64,000 bases of DNA from the NCBI RefSeq assembly GCF_028869115.1, contig NZ_CP079800.1, positions 1,178,001 to 1,242,000 on the forward strand. The letters are read 5' to 3'. Source of the stretch: Pseudemcibacter aquimaris (GTDB lineage: Bacteria; Pseudomonadota; Alphaproteobacteria; Sphingomonadales; Emcibacteraceae). How positions within the stretch are numbered: the stretch's first letter is position 1; the number at the start of each line of letters is the position of its first letter. Made by a program: the position numbers and the translations under genes. Positions 1 through 10,500 of the stretch are shown piece by piece. The notes beneath the pieces were generated by a model. The model was given only the letters and a program-made list of their open reading frames with translations, was not told the origin of the DNA and made no database searches.

Positions 1-122
1 TTATCGGGTATTTGGGAATGGGGTACGCTGAAAAATGGATGACAAGCATACTCATGCTTATTGGAAGATTGGAAATTATTGCATTTCTAATATTTTTAAC
101 GCCGTCATTTAGAAAAAATTAA
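1..122 (+). CDS. trkH: Trk potassium uptake protein TrkH, C-terminal end (partial)
   Basis: Only the last 39 codons are present, read from base 3 and ending at TAA 120-122; the gene begins left of the window. The tail has the hydrophobic last helix and the motif MLIGRLEI followed by FLTPSFRKN, typical of the C-terminus of TrkH/KtrB potassium translocators. TrkH is the membrane subunit that moves K+ with the NAD-binding regulator TrkA. In many alphaproteobacteria trkA-trkH sits directly before hfq-hflX, which is what follows here. The identification rests on a short tail plus this gene order. Confidence 0.85.
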   Translation, partial: IGYLGMGYAEKWMTSILMLIGRLEIIAFLIFLTPSFRKN

Positions 123-258
123 CCACTAGTTTTCAATATGTTATCTTATTAGTTTAATTAAAATGAATCCTGTGATATACTCCGCAAGCAACACTATGCA
201 GCATAATCAGGTTATACTGTTTTAAGGCTAGAATAATAATAAAAGTGGAATAAAAATA

Positions 259-513
259 ATGTCAGAAAAAATGCACAACTTACAAGATGCCTTTCTAAAC
301 CATGTCCGTAAAAACAAAACGCCAATTACCGTTTTCCTTGTTAATGGGGTTAAGCTTCAGGGAATTATTACGTGGTTTGACAATTTCTGTATTTTGCTTC
401 GCCGTGATTCAAATGTTCAATTGGTTTATAAGCATGCGATTTCAACAATCATGCCTGGGGGTCCAATTAATCTATTTGACGGTGATGAAGAGGGGACACT
501 TGATGGGGAGTAA
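259..513 (+). CDS. hfq: RNA chaperone Hfq
   Basis: An 84-residue Sm-like protein that forms a hexameric ring and pairs small RNAs with mRNAs in the cytoplasm. The Sm1 motif is visible at about residues 15-50 ([17 protein letters not shown], then FDNF) and the Sm2 signature YKHAIST at about 57-63, the usual Hfq signature with the conserved K-H pair. The length is typical for alphaproteobacterial Hfq with a short acidic C-terminal tail (DGDEEG). hflX follows after 12 bases, so the two are probably co-transcribed. A 136-base A+T-rich leader precedes it; I could not define a promoter there. Confidence 0.97.
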   Translation: MSEKMHNLQDAFLNHVRKNKTPITVFLVNGVKLQGIITWFDNFCILLRRDSNVQLVYKHAISTIMPGGPINLFDGDEEGTLDGE

Positions 514-525
514 TTTCTTCATCTA

Positions 526-1914
526 ATGACCAATCAAGACTTTAAAGAAACATTAGAGTTTCGAAAGAAGAAAATTTCATCCGTATGGGATGGTCAGGAA
601 CAGAATGATGATATGCCGCATCACTCTTCGGGTGCGCGCACATTTGTATTCCATCCAAACATCAACAGTAAAGATGCACCATTAAGTTTAAGAGGCGCAG
701 AAGATCGCTTGGCTGAGGCCGTGTCACTTTCTGCCGCGCTTGAGCTGGACATTATTATGGCTGAAGTCGTTCAGCTTAATAAAGTGCGTCCTGCGACTTT
801 CCTCGGTAAAGGTAAGCTTGATGAATTGGCTGTACTCATTCGTGCCAATGAAATTGAACTTGTTGTGGCCGATTGCGAACTCTCGCCAGGACAGCAACGA
901 AACCTTGAAAAGGAATTAAAAACCAAGGTCATTGACCGAACAGGGCTGATTTTGGAAATCTTTGGTGAGCGCGCCCAAACCAAAGAAGGTGTGCTTCAAG
1001 TTGAACTGGCGCATCTTAGTTATCAAAAAAGCCGTCTTGTCAGATCATGGACCCACTTGGAACGCCAGCGCGGTGGTTTCGGATTTATGGGTGGACCCGG
1101 TGAAAGCCAAATTGAATCAGATAGACGTCTTATCGATGAACGTATTGGTAAAATTAAAAAACAACTAGAAACCGTTGTTAAAACCCGTGAACTTCACCGC
1201 AATAGCCGCAGGAAAGTGCCATTCCCAATTATCGCTTTGGTGGGATACACCAATGCGGGGAAATCGACGCTGTTCAATTATTTGACCAAAGCAGAGGTCA
1301 TGGCGGAGGATTTATTGTTCGCCACACTTGACCCGACCATGCGTAATGTGGATTTGCCGGGCGGGAAAAAGGCGATTTTTTCAGATACGGTAGGATTTAT
1401 TTCCGATTTGCCGACCCATTTGGTGGCTGCGTTCCGCGCGACGTTAGAGGAAGTCACCGAAGCAAACATAATCCTTCATGTACGTGATATTTCCCATCCT
1501 GAAACAGAAGCGCAAAAGCAAGATGTGATGGAAATTCTTAAATCGCTTGGTGTGCTTGATGATGACAGCAAAAGCATATTTGAGGTTTGGAATAAAATGG
1601 ACTTGCTTGATGATGAACATCGGTCAGTTGTTCAAAATATGGCTGAACGCAAAGATGATGCCATCATGCTTTCTGCCATTTCGGGTGAAGGATGTGATGA
1701 ATTACTGCTTCAGATGGAACAGGAACTTGCCAAGGGCAAGGAAGTCATTGAATTTACCTATAAACACCATGAAGGGGCGGATATCGCGCTTCTTTATCAG
1801 TATGGTGAAGTGCTTGACCGTGTTGATACAGAAGAGCATTCAACACTGACGGTAAGGCTGGATCAAGCGGCCATAGGACAATTGGTTAAACAGGGAAAAC
1901 TAGATGCGCGTTGA
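526..1914 (+). CDS. hflX: ribosome-associated GTPase HflX
   Basis: A 462-residue HflX GTPase, which binds the 50S subunit and splits or rescues stalled ribosomes. The N-terminal HflX domain contains the glycine-rich stretch RGGFGFMGGPGE before the G domain. G motifs are clear: P-loop GYTNAGKST at about 240-248, G3 DTVGF at about 288, and G4 NKMD at about 356. The start 12 bases after hfq gives the normal family length. The 3' end overlaps the next gene by 11 bases, so hfq, hflX and the phosphatase gene look like one operon. In many alphaproteobacteria mazG follows hflX; here it lies about 4 kb further on, on the other strand. Confidence 0.96.
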   Translation: MTNQDFKETLEFRKKKISSVWDGQEQNDDMPHHSSGARTFVFHPNINSKDAPLSLRGAEDRLAEAVSLSAALELDIIMAEVVQLNKVRPATFLGKGKLDELAVLIRANEIELVVADCELSPGQQRNLEKELKTKVIDRTGLILEIFGERAQTKEGVLQVELAHLSYQKSRLVRSWTHLERQRGGFGFMGGPGESQIESDRRLIDERIGKIKKQLETVVKTRELHRNSRRKVPFPIIALVGYTNAGKSTLFNYLTKAEVMAEDLLFATLDPTMRNVDLPGGKKAIFSDTVGFISDLPTHLVAAFRATLEEVTEANIILHVRDISHPETEAQKQDVMEILKSLGVLDDDSKSIFEVWNKMDLLDDEHRSVVQNMAERKDDAIMLSAISGEGCDELLLQMEQELAKGKEVIEFTYKHHEGADIALLYQYGEVLDRVDTEEHSTLTVRLDQAAIGQLVKQGKLDAR

Positions 1915-2698
1915 TGATATTTGCGCCATTATGAAAAAAGTAGCCAAAGTCGAAATCATGCCACGGTTTCGAAATCTTAAAGAAACAGAAGTTCAGTTTA
2001 AAGAGCCCGGCGAATTTGTTACTGCAGCGGATGTGGGTGCAGAAAAAATGTTGAGCCGTGAATTACAGGAATTATACCCCTATGCCATTGTCACCGGGGA
2101 AGAGGATATTTCCATAAACCTCGGCAGGTTAAATGAACTTATCAATTCTGAATGCGGGTTTTTGATCGATCCAATTGATGGTACCAATAATTTCATCAAG
2201 GGAAATGAACAGTTCGCCGTTATGGTCACGGCTCTCCAGCACGGAGAGGTTGGCGCAAGCTGGATATATTTACCCGCAAAGGATTTAATGGCATTTGCCC
2301 GTAAGGGTGAGGGAGCCTTTATTAATGGTGAACGAGTGACCATTAACAACCATAAATCGAATATTTCCGATATGATTGGCGCCGCGCATATCAATCGTAT
2401 GCCACCAGAAATCAGGGTAAAAGCGAAAGAAAACCTGTCCCGTTTTAAAGAAAACCGTCCTGCATTTTGCGCGGGGTATGATTATGTAGCACTTCTAACA
2501 GGTGAAAAGGATTTTTCCGTTTATTACCGTACTCTTATCTGGGATCATTTGCCAGGAACGCTCTTGTTTAAGGAAGCTGGCGGTTATGTTATGGGGCTTG
2601 ACGGGAAGCCCTATACACCCAAAAATGAAGGCACTGGCCTACTATCCGCGCCGTCATTAGAAGCATGGCAAAAAATAAAAGAAAATTTGTTTGAATAA
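1904..2698 (+). CDS. inositol monophosphatase family protein
   Basis: A 264-residue member of the Mg2+-dependent, Li+-sensitive phosphatase family (IMPase/HisN/CysQ). The metal-binding motifs are present: GEEDIS at about 66-71, DPIDGTNNF at about 89-97, and WDHLPG at about 213-218 followed by the EAGG loop. Family members dephosphorylate inositol phosphate, histidinol phosphate or 3'-phosphoadenosine phosphate, and the sequence alone does not say which. It overlaps hflX by 11 bases, implying translational coupling. It is soluble, with no signal peptide. Confidence 0.88.
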   Translation: MRVDDICAIMKKVAKVEIMPRFRNLKETEVQFKEPGEFVTAADVGAEKMLSRELQELYPYAIVTGEEDISINLGRLNELINSECGFLIDPIDGTNNFIKGNEQFAVMVTALQHGEVGASWIYLPAKDLMAFARKGEGAFINGERVTINNHKSNISDMIGAAHINRMPPEIRVKAKENLSRFKENRPAFCAGYDYVALLTGEKDFSVYYRTLIWDHLPGTLLFKEAGGYVMGLDGKPYTPKNEGTGLLSAPSLEAWQKIKENLFE

Positions 2699-2776
2699 AG
2701 CACAACTCTTTCTTGTATTGGTTTTGAAAATAGTGCAACCTGTTTTCCAAAACGAGAATATAAGAGGAGGACTTTC

Positions 2777-5700
2777 TTGAAAAAATCAATATTAATGACA
2801 TTGATGATGACTGTGGCTATGCCAACGGGGCTAATGGCGCAGGATAACGATGAAAGCCCGATGAACAGTAGCACGTTCAAGGGGATGGAAATGCGAAATA
2901 TTGGCCCGTCATACATGTCTGGCCGAATTGCTGATGTTGCAGTTGATCAAAAGGATCCGGGTACATGGTACGCGGCTGTTGCATCTGGCGGTGTTTGGAA
3001 AACCGTAAATGCGGGTACAACATGGGACCCGATTTTTGACAATGAAAGTGTTTATTCAATTGGTGATGTTACCATTGATCCATCCAATTCAAATGTGATC
3101 TGGGTTGGTACTGGTGAAAATAATGCCGGTCGCCATATTGCATTTGGTGACGGGATTTATAAATCGGAAAATGGTGGTAAGTCCTGGAAAAATATGGGGC
3201 TTGAAAATTCAGAACATCTTGGTGATATCGTAATCCACCCTGAAGATGGCGATACAGTATGGGCGTCGGCACAAGGACCACTTTGGTCCAAAGGTGGCCA
3301 GCGCGGCGTATTTAAAACCACTGATGGCGGTAAAACATGGCGTAATACGCTTGAAATTGATGAATGGACTGGTGTTGGATCACTTGCCATTGACCCGAGC
3401 AACCCGGATATCCTTTATGCGGCAGCATGGCAACGCCAACGTACAATCGCGGCATTAATTGACACAGGACCTGGTTCCGCGCTTTATAAATCAACGGATG
3501 GCGGCGAAACATGGGAAAAAATGACCGAGGGGTTACCGAAAGGTAACATTGGTAAATCAAGTATTGCCGTTTCACCGATTGATCCGAATGTTGTTTATGC
3601 AACAATTGAACTGGATGAACGAAAAGGTGGGTTCTGGCGTTCAAGTGATAAGGGTGCAAGTTGGACAAAAATGTCCGACCGTGTATCAGGTGGTACAGGG
3701 CCACATTATTATCAGGAAATATTCGCAGACCCGCATACATTTGACATGGTTTATATGGCCAATAACTTAAGCGCTTATTCTATGGATGGTGGTAAAACCT
3801 GGACAGATATTAATCTTGTGAATAAGCACGTTGATGACCATGCATTCGCATTCCACCCAACCGATCCTGATTTCGTATTGATCGGTTCTGATGGTGGCCT
3901 ATACGAAAGCCGTGACAATATGAAGAAATGGCGCTTCATGCAGGGCATCAGTGCGGCACAATTTTATAAAATTGCAGCCGATGACACGTACCCGTTTTAT
4001 AACGTTTATGGCGGAACACAGGATAACTCAACACAAGGCGGCCCAAGCCGCACAATGCGCGCCGATGGTATGCGTAATGGTGATTGGTACCTGACGATGG
4101 GTGCTGATGGCCATCAACCAGCCGTTGAGCCGGGCAACCCGAACATCATGTATTCACAGTGGCAGCAGGGCGGATTAATGCGTCATGATAAATTACTACG
4201 TGAAAATGTGAATGTTAAGCCACAGGAAAGACCGGGCGAGCCAGCAGAAAGGTTCAACTGGGATGCACCGATTAATGTGTCCCATCATGATCCAAAGCGA
4301 CTTTATCATGCGTCACAACGTTTATGGCGTTCTGATGATCGTGGTGATAACTGGACACCAATTTCTGGTGATCTTACTAAAAACGGTAATCGTCTGACCT
4401 ATGAAATGATGGATACAACATGGGGTCCGGAAGCGGGCTGGGATCTTTCTGCCATGTCAAATTTCCATACGATCGCCAATGTGGCCGAAAGCCCGATTGA
4501 TGAAAATATTCTTTATGTCGGTACTGATGACGGCCTTATTCAGGTGACATCGGATGGTGGTGAAAACTGGACCCGAATTGAAATCGCTGATATTCGCGGC
4601 ATTCCTGCCAATTCATATGTGAATGATATTCGTGCTGACCGTTTTGATGCCGATACGGTTTATGCGGCCCTTGATAATCATAAAGAAGGGGATTACGCAC
4701 CATATCTGATTAAAAGTACCGACCGCGGTCGTACTTGGACGTCGATCACAAATGGCCTTCCTGAAAAATCGCTTGTGTGGCGAATTACACAGGATCATGT
4801 GAATAGCGATCTTATGTTCCTTGGGACAGAGTTTGGTATTTATTTCACCGTTGATGGTGGTGATAACTGGATCGAACTGGAAGGCGGTATGCCGACAATT
4901 TCCGTTCGCGACGTTCGTATTCAACGCCGTGAAAATGACCTTGTCGCCGGTAGCTTCGGTCGTGGTATTTTCATTCTTGATGATTATACACCGCTTCGTG
5001 GATTAAACGCAGAAACGCTTGAAAATGATGCGCTTTTATTCGCGGATGAAAAGGCACCATGGTACCGCGAAGATACACAGCACAGCGACAGTCAGGGCGA
5101 TGACCAATGGACGGCGAAAAATCCTGCTTTCGGTGAAACATTTACTTATTACCTGAAGGATAGCTTTAAAACGGCAAAACAGGTTCGTGTTGCCGCGGAT
5201 AAAGAAAAACGTGAAGACGGCGAGGGCGTTGATTATCCTGAATTCAGCACCCTTGAACAGGAACGCCGCGAACAAGACGCCGCCGTATACATCACCGTGC
5301 GTGATGCATCGGGTAATGTGGTTCGTACTGTTGATGCACCGAATAAAAAAGGTGTTCACCGTGTCACATGGAACCTACGTCATTCACCAATGAACGCGAT
5401 TGTAAATGAAAATAGCGGTACTGGTGGTTACAGCACACCGGGCGTGATGGCGATGCCGGGTAATTACACCGCGACATTACACGCACGTGTGAATGGTGCC
5501 TCTAGCCAGATTGCCGGACCGGTTAATTTTGAACTGGTTGATGTGACAGAAGCCGGCCTTGCGGGAGCAAGCCGTGCTGATGCATTCGCGTTCCAACGTG
5601 ATGTGGAAGCGGCCCGTGCGACATATGCTGCGGCCAATAACACCATTAGCGAATTACAAGCGAAACTCGGTCTTTACCATATGGCGATGGACCGTTCAAA

Positions 5701-6025
5701 TGATGCCGCGGGTCTTGAGGGACAATATGAAGCATTGCGTCAGGAATTATACGCCATTGACGAAATGCTAAATGGTGAACGTTCCCGTTCTGGTAAGGGC
5801 TCACGCCCAGCCACAGTCGGTAGCCGCCTAAGCTTTGCTGCGGGGTCAAGTTCCGGAACATATGGCCCAACAGGACAGGCAAAAGACCAGTTTGGTTATG
5901 CGATGGAAGGCTTAAATGCCGCAAAGGCCCGCCTCGCGACGCTAACCGGTACAACCGTTCCGGCATTTGAAAGTGCCCTTGATAACGCCGGCGCCCCATG
6001 GGTCCGCGGCGGTGAGGTCGATTAA
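2777..6025 (+). CDS. exported Asp-box (BNR/sortilin-like) beta-propeller protein
   Basis: A 1082-residue exported protein. A signal peptide (residues 1-22, ending GLMAQ) precedes a long repeat region with at least nine Asp-box motifs of the form S/T-x-D-x-G-x-T/N-W, for example TTDGGKTW, STDGGETW, SMDGGKTW, TSDGGENW and STDRGRTW, which indicates one or two sialidase/sortilin-type propellers. The C-terminal third (about 760-1082) looks like a beta-sandwich plus a helical region. Databases often call this group 'glycosyl hydrolase', but no catalytic residues can be assigned, so the function is unknown. The start is TTG, chosen because a strong Shine-Dalgarno (AGAGGAGG, 2763-2770) lies 6 bases upstream and the signal peptide begins there. 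Confidence 0.85.
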   Translation: MKKSILMTLMMTVAMPTGLMAQDNDESPMNSSTFKGMEMRNIGPSYMSGRIADVAVDQKDPGTWYAAVASGGVWKTVNAGTTWDPIFDNESVYSIGDVTIDPSNSNVIWVGTGENNAGRHIAFGDGIYKSENGGKSWKNMGLENSEHLGDIVIHPEDGDTVWASAQGPLWSKGGQRGVFKTTDGGKTWRNTLEIDEWTGVGSLAIDPSNPDILYAAAWQRQRTIAALIDTGPGSALYKSTDGGETWEKMTEGLPKGNIGKSSIAVSPIDPNVVYATIELDERKGGFWRSSDKGASWTKMSDRVSGGTGPHYYQEIFADPHTFDMVYMANNLSAYSMDGGKTWTDINLVNKHVDDHAFAFHPTDPDFVLIGSDGGLYESRDNMKKWRFMQGISAAQFYKIAADDTYPFYNVYGGTQDNSTQGGPSRTMRADGMRNGDWYLTMGADGHQPAVEPGNPNIMYSQWQQGGLMRHDKLLRENVNVKPQERPGEPAERFNWDAPINVSHHDPKRLYHASQRLWRSDDRGDNWTPISGDLTKNGNRLTYEMMDTTWGPEAGWDLSAMSNFHTIANVAESPIDENILYVGTDDGLIQVTSDGGENWTRIEIADIRGIPANSYVNDIRADRFDADTVYAALDNHKEGDYAPYLIKSTDRGRTWTSITNGLPEKSLVWRITQDHVNSDLMFLGTEFGIYFTVDGGDNWIELEGGMPTISVRDVRIQRRENDLVAGSFGRGIFILDDYTPLRGLNAETLENDALLFADEKAPWYREDTQHSDSQGDDQWTAKNPAFGETFTYYLKDSFKTAKQVRVAADKEKREDGEGVDYPEFSTLEQERREQDAAVYITVRDASGNVVRTVDAPNKKGVHRVTWNLRHSPMNAIVNENSGTGGYSTPGVMAMPGNYTATLHARVNGASSQIAGPVNFELVDVTEAGLAGASRADAFAFQRDVEAARATYAAANNTISELQAKLGLYHMAMDRSNDAAGLEGQYEALRQELYAIDEMLNGERSRSGKGSRPATVGSRLSFAAGSSSGTYGPTGQAKDQFGYAMEGLNAAKARLATLTGTTVPAFESALDNAGAPWVRGGEVD

Positions 6026-6050
6026 GGACTTAAATTGATATTTGAATGAG

Positions 6051-6080
6051 ACGGGGCCAATTGGCCCCGTTTTTATTTTT
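6051..6080 (+). terminator. intrinsic terminator
   Basis: A perfect 20-base palindrome (ACGGGGCCAA / TTGGCCCCGT, 6051-6070) is followed directly by TTTTATTTTT. It lies 25 bases after the propeller gene stop and serves that transcript. The mazG stop codon on the opposite strand falls inside the T tract, so the site also separates the convergent genes; on the minus strand no T tract follows. Confidence 0.9.
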
Positions 6081-6858
6081 CCGCCTTTTTCGCTTTTACC
6101 CACATTTCTTCCAGTTCATCCAGTGAATATTCGTCGAATGATTTATCGGAATTTTCCACTTCGGTTTCGATCTGGTTAAACCGTCTTGTGAATTTGTTGT
6201 TGGCTTTTTTTAACGCTTGTTCGGGGTCGATTTTTAAATGGCGGGCGAGGTTGGCGTATACGAACATCATGTCGCCGAATTCTTCTTCTATTTTGTCATG
6301 ATCTTTATTTTCTGCGACCAGTTCTGCTGATAATTCCGCCATTTCTTCGTTTAATTTATCGACGACTTGTGATGTTTCCGGCCAATCAAAACCGACACGG
6401 GCAGCGCGTTTTTGCAGTTTCACGGCGCGGGTAAGGGCAGGAAGACCAACAGTAACGCCATCAAGAATGGAATGTTGTTTTTTCGCGGCGCGTTCTTTTG
6501 CCTTTTGTTCTTCCCATGCGACCGTCTGTTCTTCGGCGTTTCTGTAATTTTCATCACCAAAAACATGGGGGTGTCGGCGGATCATTTTATCGGAAATGGC
6601 ACCGACCACATCATCAAAATTAAAATGGCCGGCTTCTTCGGCCATGCGGGCGTGGAAAACGGCTTGGAATAATAAATCACCCAGTTCGTCTTTAAGGGCA
6701 TCCATGTCGTTGTTATCAATGGCTTCACTTACTTCATAGGCTTCCTCGATCGTATAGGGGGCGATTGTTTCAAATGTTTGTTCCACATCCCAAGCGCAGC
6801 CATCCTTTGGATCGCGAAGCTTCGCCATGATATCAATTAATTTTTGCATATTTTCCAT
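6073..6858 (-). CDS. mazG: nucleoside triphosphate pyrophosphohydrolase MazG
   Basis: A 261-residue MazG that hydrolyses NTPs or dNTPs to the monophosphate and pyrophosphate (house-cleaning). Two tandem MazG all-alpha domains are visible. The N-terminal one has CAWDVEQT, EEAYE (about 37-41) and DELGDLLFQ (about 59-67). The C-terminal one has EEMAEL and EEFGDMMF, the E-x-x-E...E-x-x-D metal-binding pattern. The length matches E. coli MazG. The neighbouring acetyltransferase gene ends 8 bases before its start, so the two are probably co-transcribed. Confidence 0.95.
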   Translation of the reverse strand: MENMQKLIDIMAKLRDPKDGCAWDVEQTFETIAPYTIEEAYEVSEAIDNNDMDALKDELGDLLFQAVFHARMAEEAGHFNFDDVVGAISDKMIRRHPHVFGDENYRNAEEQTVAWEEQKAKERAAKKQHSILDGVTVGLPALTRAVKLQKRAARVGFDWPETSQVVDKLNEEMAELSAELVAENKDHDKIEEEFGDMMFVYANLARHLKIDPEQALKKANNKFTRRFNQIETEVENSDKSFDEYSLDELEEMWVKAKKAEK

Positions 6859-6866
6859 AAATGAAA

Positions 6867-7430
6867 TTACCTGTATTGCGTTAATTTTAATGCTGGTTTT
6901 TCGTTGACCATTATTTCTGTTGGATTACCCGCACCCATTTTTTCCGCGACCCTTACGGACGCCGTATTTTCCTTGATCATCATGGATGCAAGTTTATCGT
7001 ACCCAAGGTTTTCAAATGAATAATCACGTACCCCCGATGCAGCCTCGGTCGCGAAACCCTTGCCCCATGCGGCTTTATCAATGGTGTATCCCAGGTCAAT
7101 GACTTCCATCACGTCACCCTGTTTTTTAACGCTGTCGCGCCCGAATGTATAAAGCCATTCCATATCGTCTTCAATAACGCCATAAAAGGGATAAAGGCCC
7201 GCACGACCAACCGGGGTTAAGTCCGACTTTTGAATGACCAGTAAGTGCCCCAAGTCACGTTCATAAAATTCATGCATCATTTTTAAAAAGCCAATGTTTT
7301 CTTCATGGCTACGGGTATAACCGCTGGTATATCTGACCACGTCCATATCGCTATGCAGATAATCAAGAAAATCAACATCATCCATTTCAAATGGCCGCAT
7401 CAGCAGGCGTTCTGTTTCAATTGAGTACAT
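6867..7430 (-). CDS. GNAT family N-acetyltransferase (RimJ/RimL type)
   Basis: A 187-residue acetyltransferase of the Acetyltransf_3 type. It begins IETERLLMRPFEMDD, the usual opening of RimJ/RimL-like proteins, and has the acetyl-CoA loop region AWGKGFATEAASGV (about 125-138) and ENTASVRVAEKMGA near the C-terminus, the alpha4 signature. The acceptor substrate cannot be read from the sequence. It is upstream of mazG in the same direction (8-base gap) and divergent from the amidohydrolase gene. Confidence 0.87.
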   Translation of the reverse strand: MYSIETERLLMRPFEMDDVDFLDYLHSDMDVVRYTSGYTRSHEENIGFLKMMHEFYERDLGHLLVIQKSDLTPVGRAGLYPFYGVIEDDMEWLYTFGRDSVKKQGDVMEVIDLGYTIDKAAWGKGFATEAASGVRDYSFENLGYDKLASMMIKENTASVRVAEKMGAGNPTEIMVNEKPALKLTQYR

Positions 7431-7559
7431 ATTCGTTCCTTTAATAAAACGCAGAGTAACGAAGGCACGGATTTTTTCAAGCCATATAAACTATTTACAT
7501 CGCGCGCGTTTTCTGGAAAGCTGCGAAGCATAAAAATTATCAAAATATGAGGGAAGAAC

Positions 7560-10500
7560 ATGCGGCATTGGTTTAAGGGCGCTTTAATATCAATTGGAAT
7601 GGTGGCTTCGGCATTTGCAGAAGATATTACCTTTAACCAAGGAACCAATTTCGGATTAAGCACAAGCCCAGACGGCGCCTATATCGCAATGGATCTGCAA
7701 GGGATACTCTGGGTGTTGCCAACACGCGGTGGGGAGGCACATGCAATCACCAGCGGTCAACAGCCCGAGGTCCGCGAACCAAGCTTTTCACCGGACGGTA
7801 AAAAAATTGCATTTCAAGGTTTCCATGCCGGTTATTTCCACATCTGGACTGTGAATATTGATGGTTCGGACCTTAAACAAATCACAACGGGTAATTTTGA
7901 TGACCGTGAACCATTTTGGAATGCGGACGGGAATACAATTACCTTTTCATCCGACCGAACCGGAAATTATGATATCTGGGATATTGATGTAAATACGGGC
8001 GCGTTAACACAGCTTACCAGCCACCCAGATGATGCGGGCCATCCCCATAAATCGATTGATGGAAATCGTTTGATTCATACACGGGAAATTAAAGGGGATT
8101 ATTCAGAAATAATCCTGCTTGATGATTTAAACGAAACACCGTTTGAAATTTCATTGATGAAATCGGAAAGCATAAATTATTACCGCCCGAACCTTTACCG
8201 TGATGGAATTGGTTTTACCTATATTGAACAGGATGGCCGCGATATTTCATTGAATTATGTGGTTAATGCATTTGACAGGCGCACTTACCGCGATAAACAT
8301 ATCCTTGATCAAGGTGATATATTCCCGTTTCGTGGGTCTTGGGGCCGTGCGGGGCTTTATTACACAGCAGATGGCATGATTAAGTTCCTGGGGTTTAAAA
8401 GCGAACTTAGAAACAATGAAGAATGGCTTGTGAATGTGCGTGATATGGTCACCATTCCTTTCGAAGCAACCATCACCGCCAACCCACCGAGCTATACTAA
8501 AAAAATACGTGATTTTGATAGCGCCGAAAGTCAGGTCGTGCGCGGCATTGGCGGTTTGGATGTTAACCCCCGTAATAACAGGCTGATTTATTCCGCGCTT
8601 GGCGGCATGTGGGTACAGGACGGCAATGCACCGGCCGAAAATATCGATATCGATGATATTGGACAGGTCAATGACCCGACATGGGCACCGGATGGCAACA
8701 TGGTTGCCTTTGTCGCCGAACGTGATGGTCAGATGGACATCTGGACCCGTAATATGATCAGCGGCGAAGAAACGCGTCTAACCAATGATAAGCACCGTGA
8801 ATACCGCATCAGCTGGTCACGCGACGGAAGCAAGATTGCGTATCTATCGACCCGTGGTGTGTCCAACACATGGGGCAGGGCAGATGTTAAGGTCATTGAT
8901 GTCGAATACGGAAATATCGAGGTCGTTGACGAAGCCATTCATACACCAGGCCGTCCTGTTTGGGCACGGGATGATAAACACATCCTGATGGCGGTGGCAA
9001 ATCCGGCAACCAGCCGTTTTCGCGAAGGGATGCATGTCATCCGCCAATATCATGTTGAAAGCGGTAGAGCCAACGATTTCGAAATGCCTAATGACATCGG
9101 CCTATCGACCCGTGATGGCAGTGGCCCCGTGTTATCACCGGATGGAGGCAAGCTTGCTTATATATCCGAAGGGGAAATTCGCGTTGCCACTGTGGATGAG
9201 GATGGCAATATCACTGGCACATTACCAAATTATTGTACCGATGTGGCCTTAATGCCCAGATGGAAAATGAATTCAGAAGATATTTTCTATATGTCGGGCG
9301 CAAATCTTAAAAGCTGTAACATCAGAACAGGACAAATCAGTGATAGCATGATCAACGCCAATTGGACGCGTGATATTGCGGATGCAAAAACCATTCATGT
9401 GGGCACGCTTTTTGACGGGGTGTCTGATCAGGTACGTAACAATGTGGACGTGTTTGTCCAAGATGGCCGTATTACGAAAATCGCGCCACACGGCACCGAA
9501 GCGCCCATTGGTGAAATGATCGATCACAGCGGCGATGTGATGATACCGGGGTTAATGGCGGGCCATACCCACCAAACGGAACTGCTTGGGGAAAAGCTTG
9601 GCCGTAACTGGCTTGCGTACGGCATTACCAGCGTGCGTGATCCGGGCACAAACCCGTATAAATCATTGATGCGTAAGGAAACGTGGGAAAGCGGTGCTGC
9701 CGCAGGGCCGCGCATGTTTTATGCAGGGTGGCTGACGGGCGGCCCGCGTGTTTATTACGGCCAAAGTTATAATGCGGTTAATGAAAAGGCCCTTCGTCAT
9801 GAAATAACCCGCGCCCGTGCGCTTGATTATGACATGGTGAAATCATATGTGCGTCTTCCGGATGAATATCAACAGATATTAATTGAGGAAGCCCACAAAA
9901 TGGGTATTCCGTTATCATCACATGAAATCGCACCGGCCATTCAAAACGGCATGGATAGCCTTGAACATATCGCCGCGACCAGCCGCCGTGGATATTCACC
10001 AAAATTTTCTTACCTTGCTAATAGTTACGATGATGTTCGTAAAATCATAAGCCAGTCCGGCCTGTTTATTACCGCGACCAATATTTTGGATGGGGGATAC
10101 CATAAATATATTGCGGATCATCCGGAATATGTTACGGATCCGAAATATTCGGCCTTTCTTGATGAATTACAGCGGGATGGACAAGCCGCATCGGGTAATG
10201 CGGATTATTCAAAAAAGGAAATCGAACAAAACACACCAATGCTTGATACCATTAAGGCATTATATGACGCAGGTGCCAATTTCGCCGCCGGTACCGATAG
10301 CCCGTTTATCCCATATGGCATTTCACAACATTTTGAAATGTTGATGATGGCGGAAGCCGGCATTCCAAACGCGGATGTGATCCGCGCCGCAACCATTAAT
10401 GTGGCAAAAAACATCGGTGTTGATGATGATCTGGGTACCATCGAGGTCGGCAAGCTCGCTGATATGGCGATCCTGAGCGCGAACCCGCTTGATGATCTAA

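Noticed and set aside
2721-2753. Imperfect inverted repeat before the propeller gene
   Set aside because: One bulged base, A+T-rich, no T tract and no link to a regulator; chance is likely.
3312-3740. 142-codon minus-strand frame inside the propeller gene
   Set aside because: Rich in His, Tyr and Pro from antisense reading of the repeats; the sense strand has repeated Asp-box motifs.
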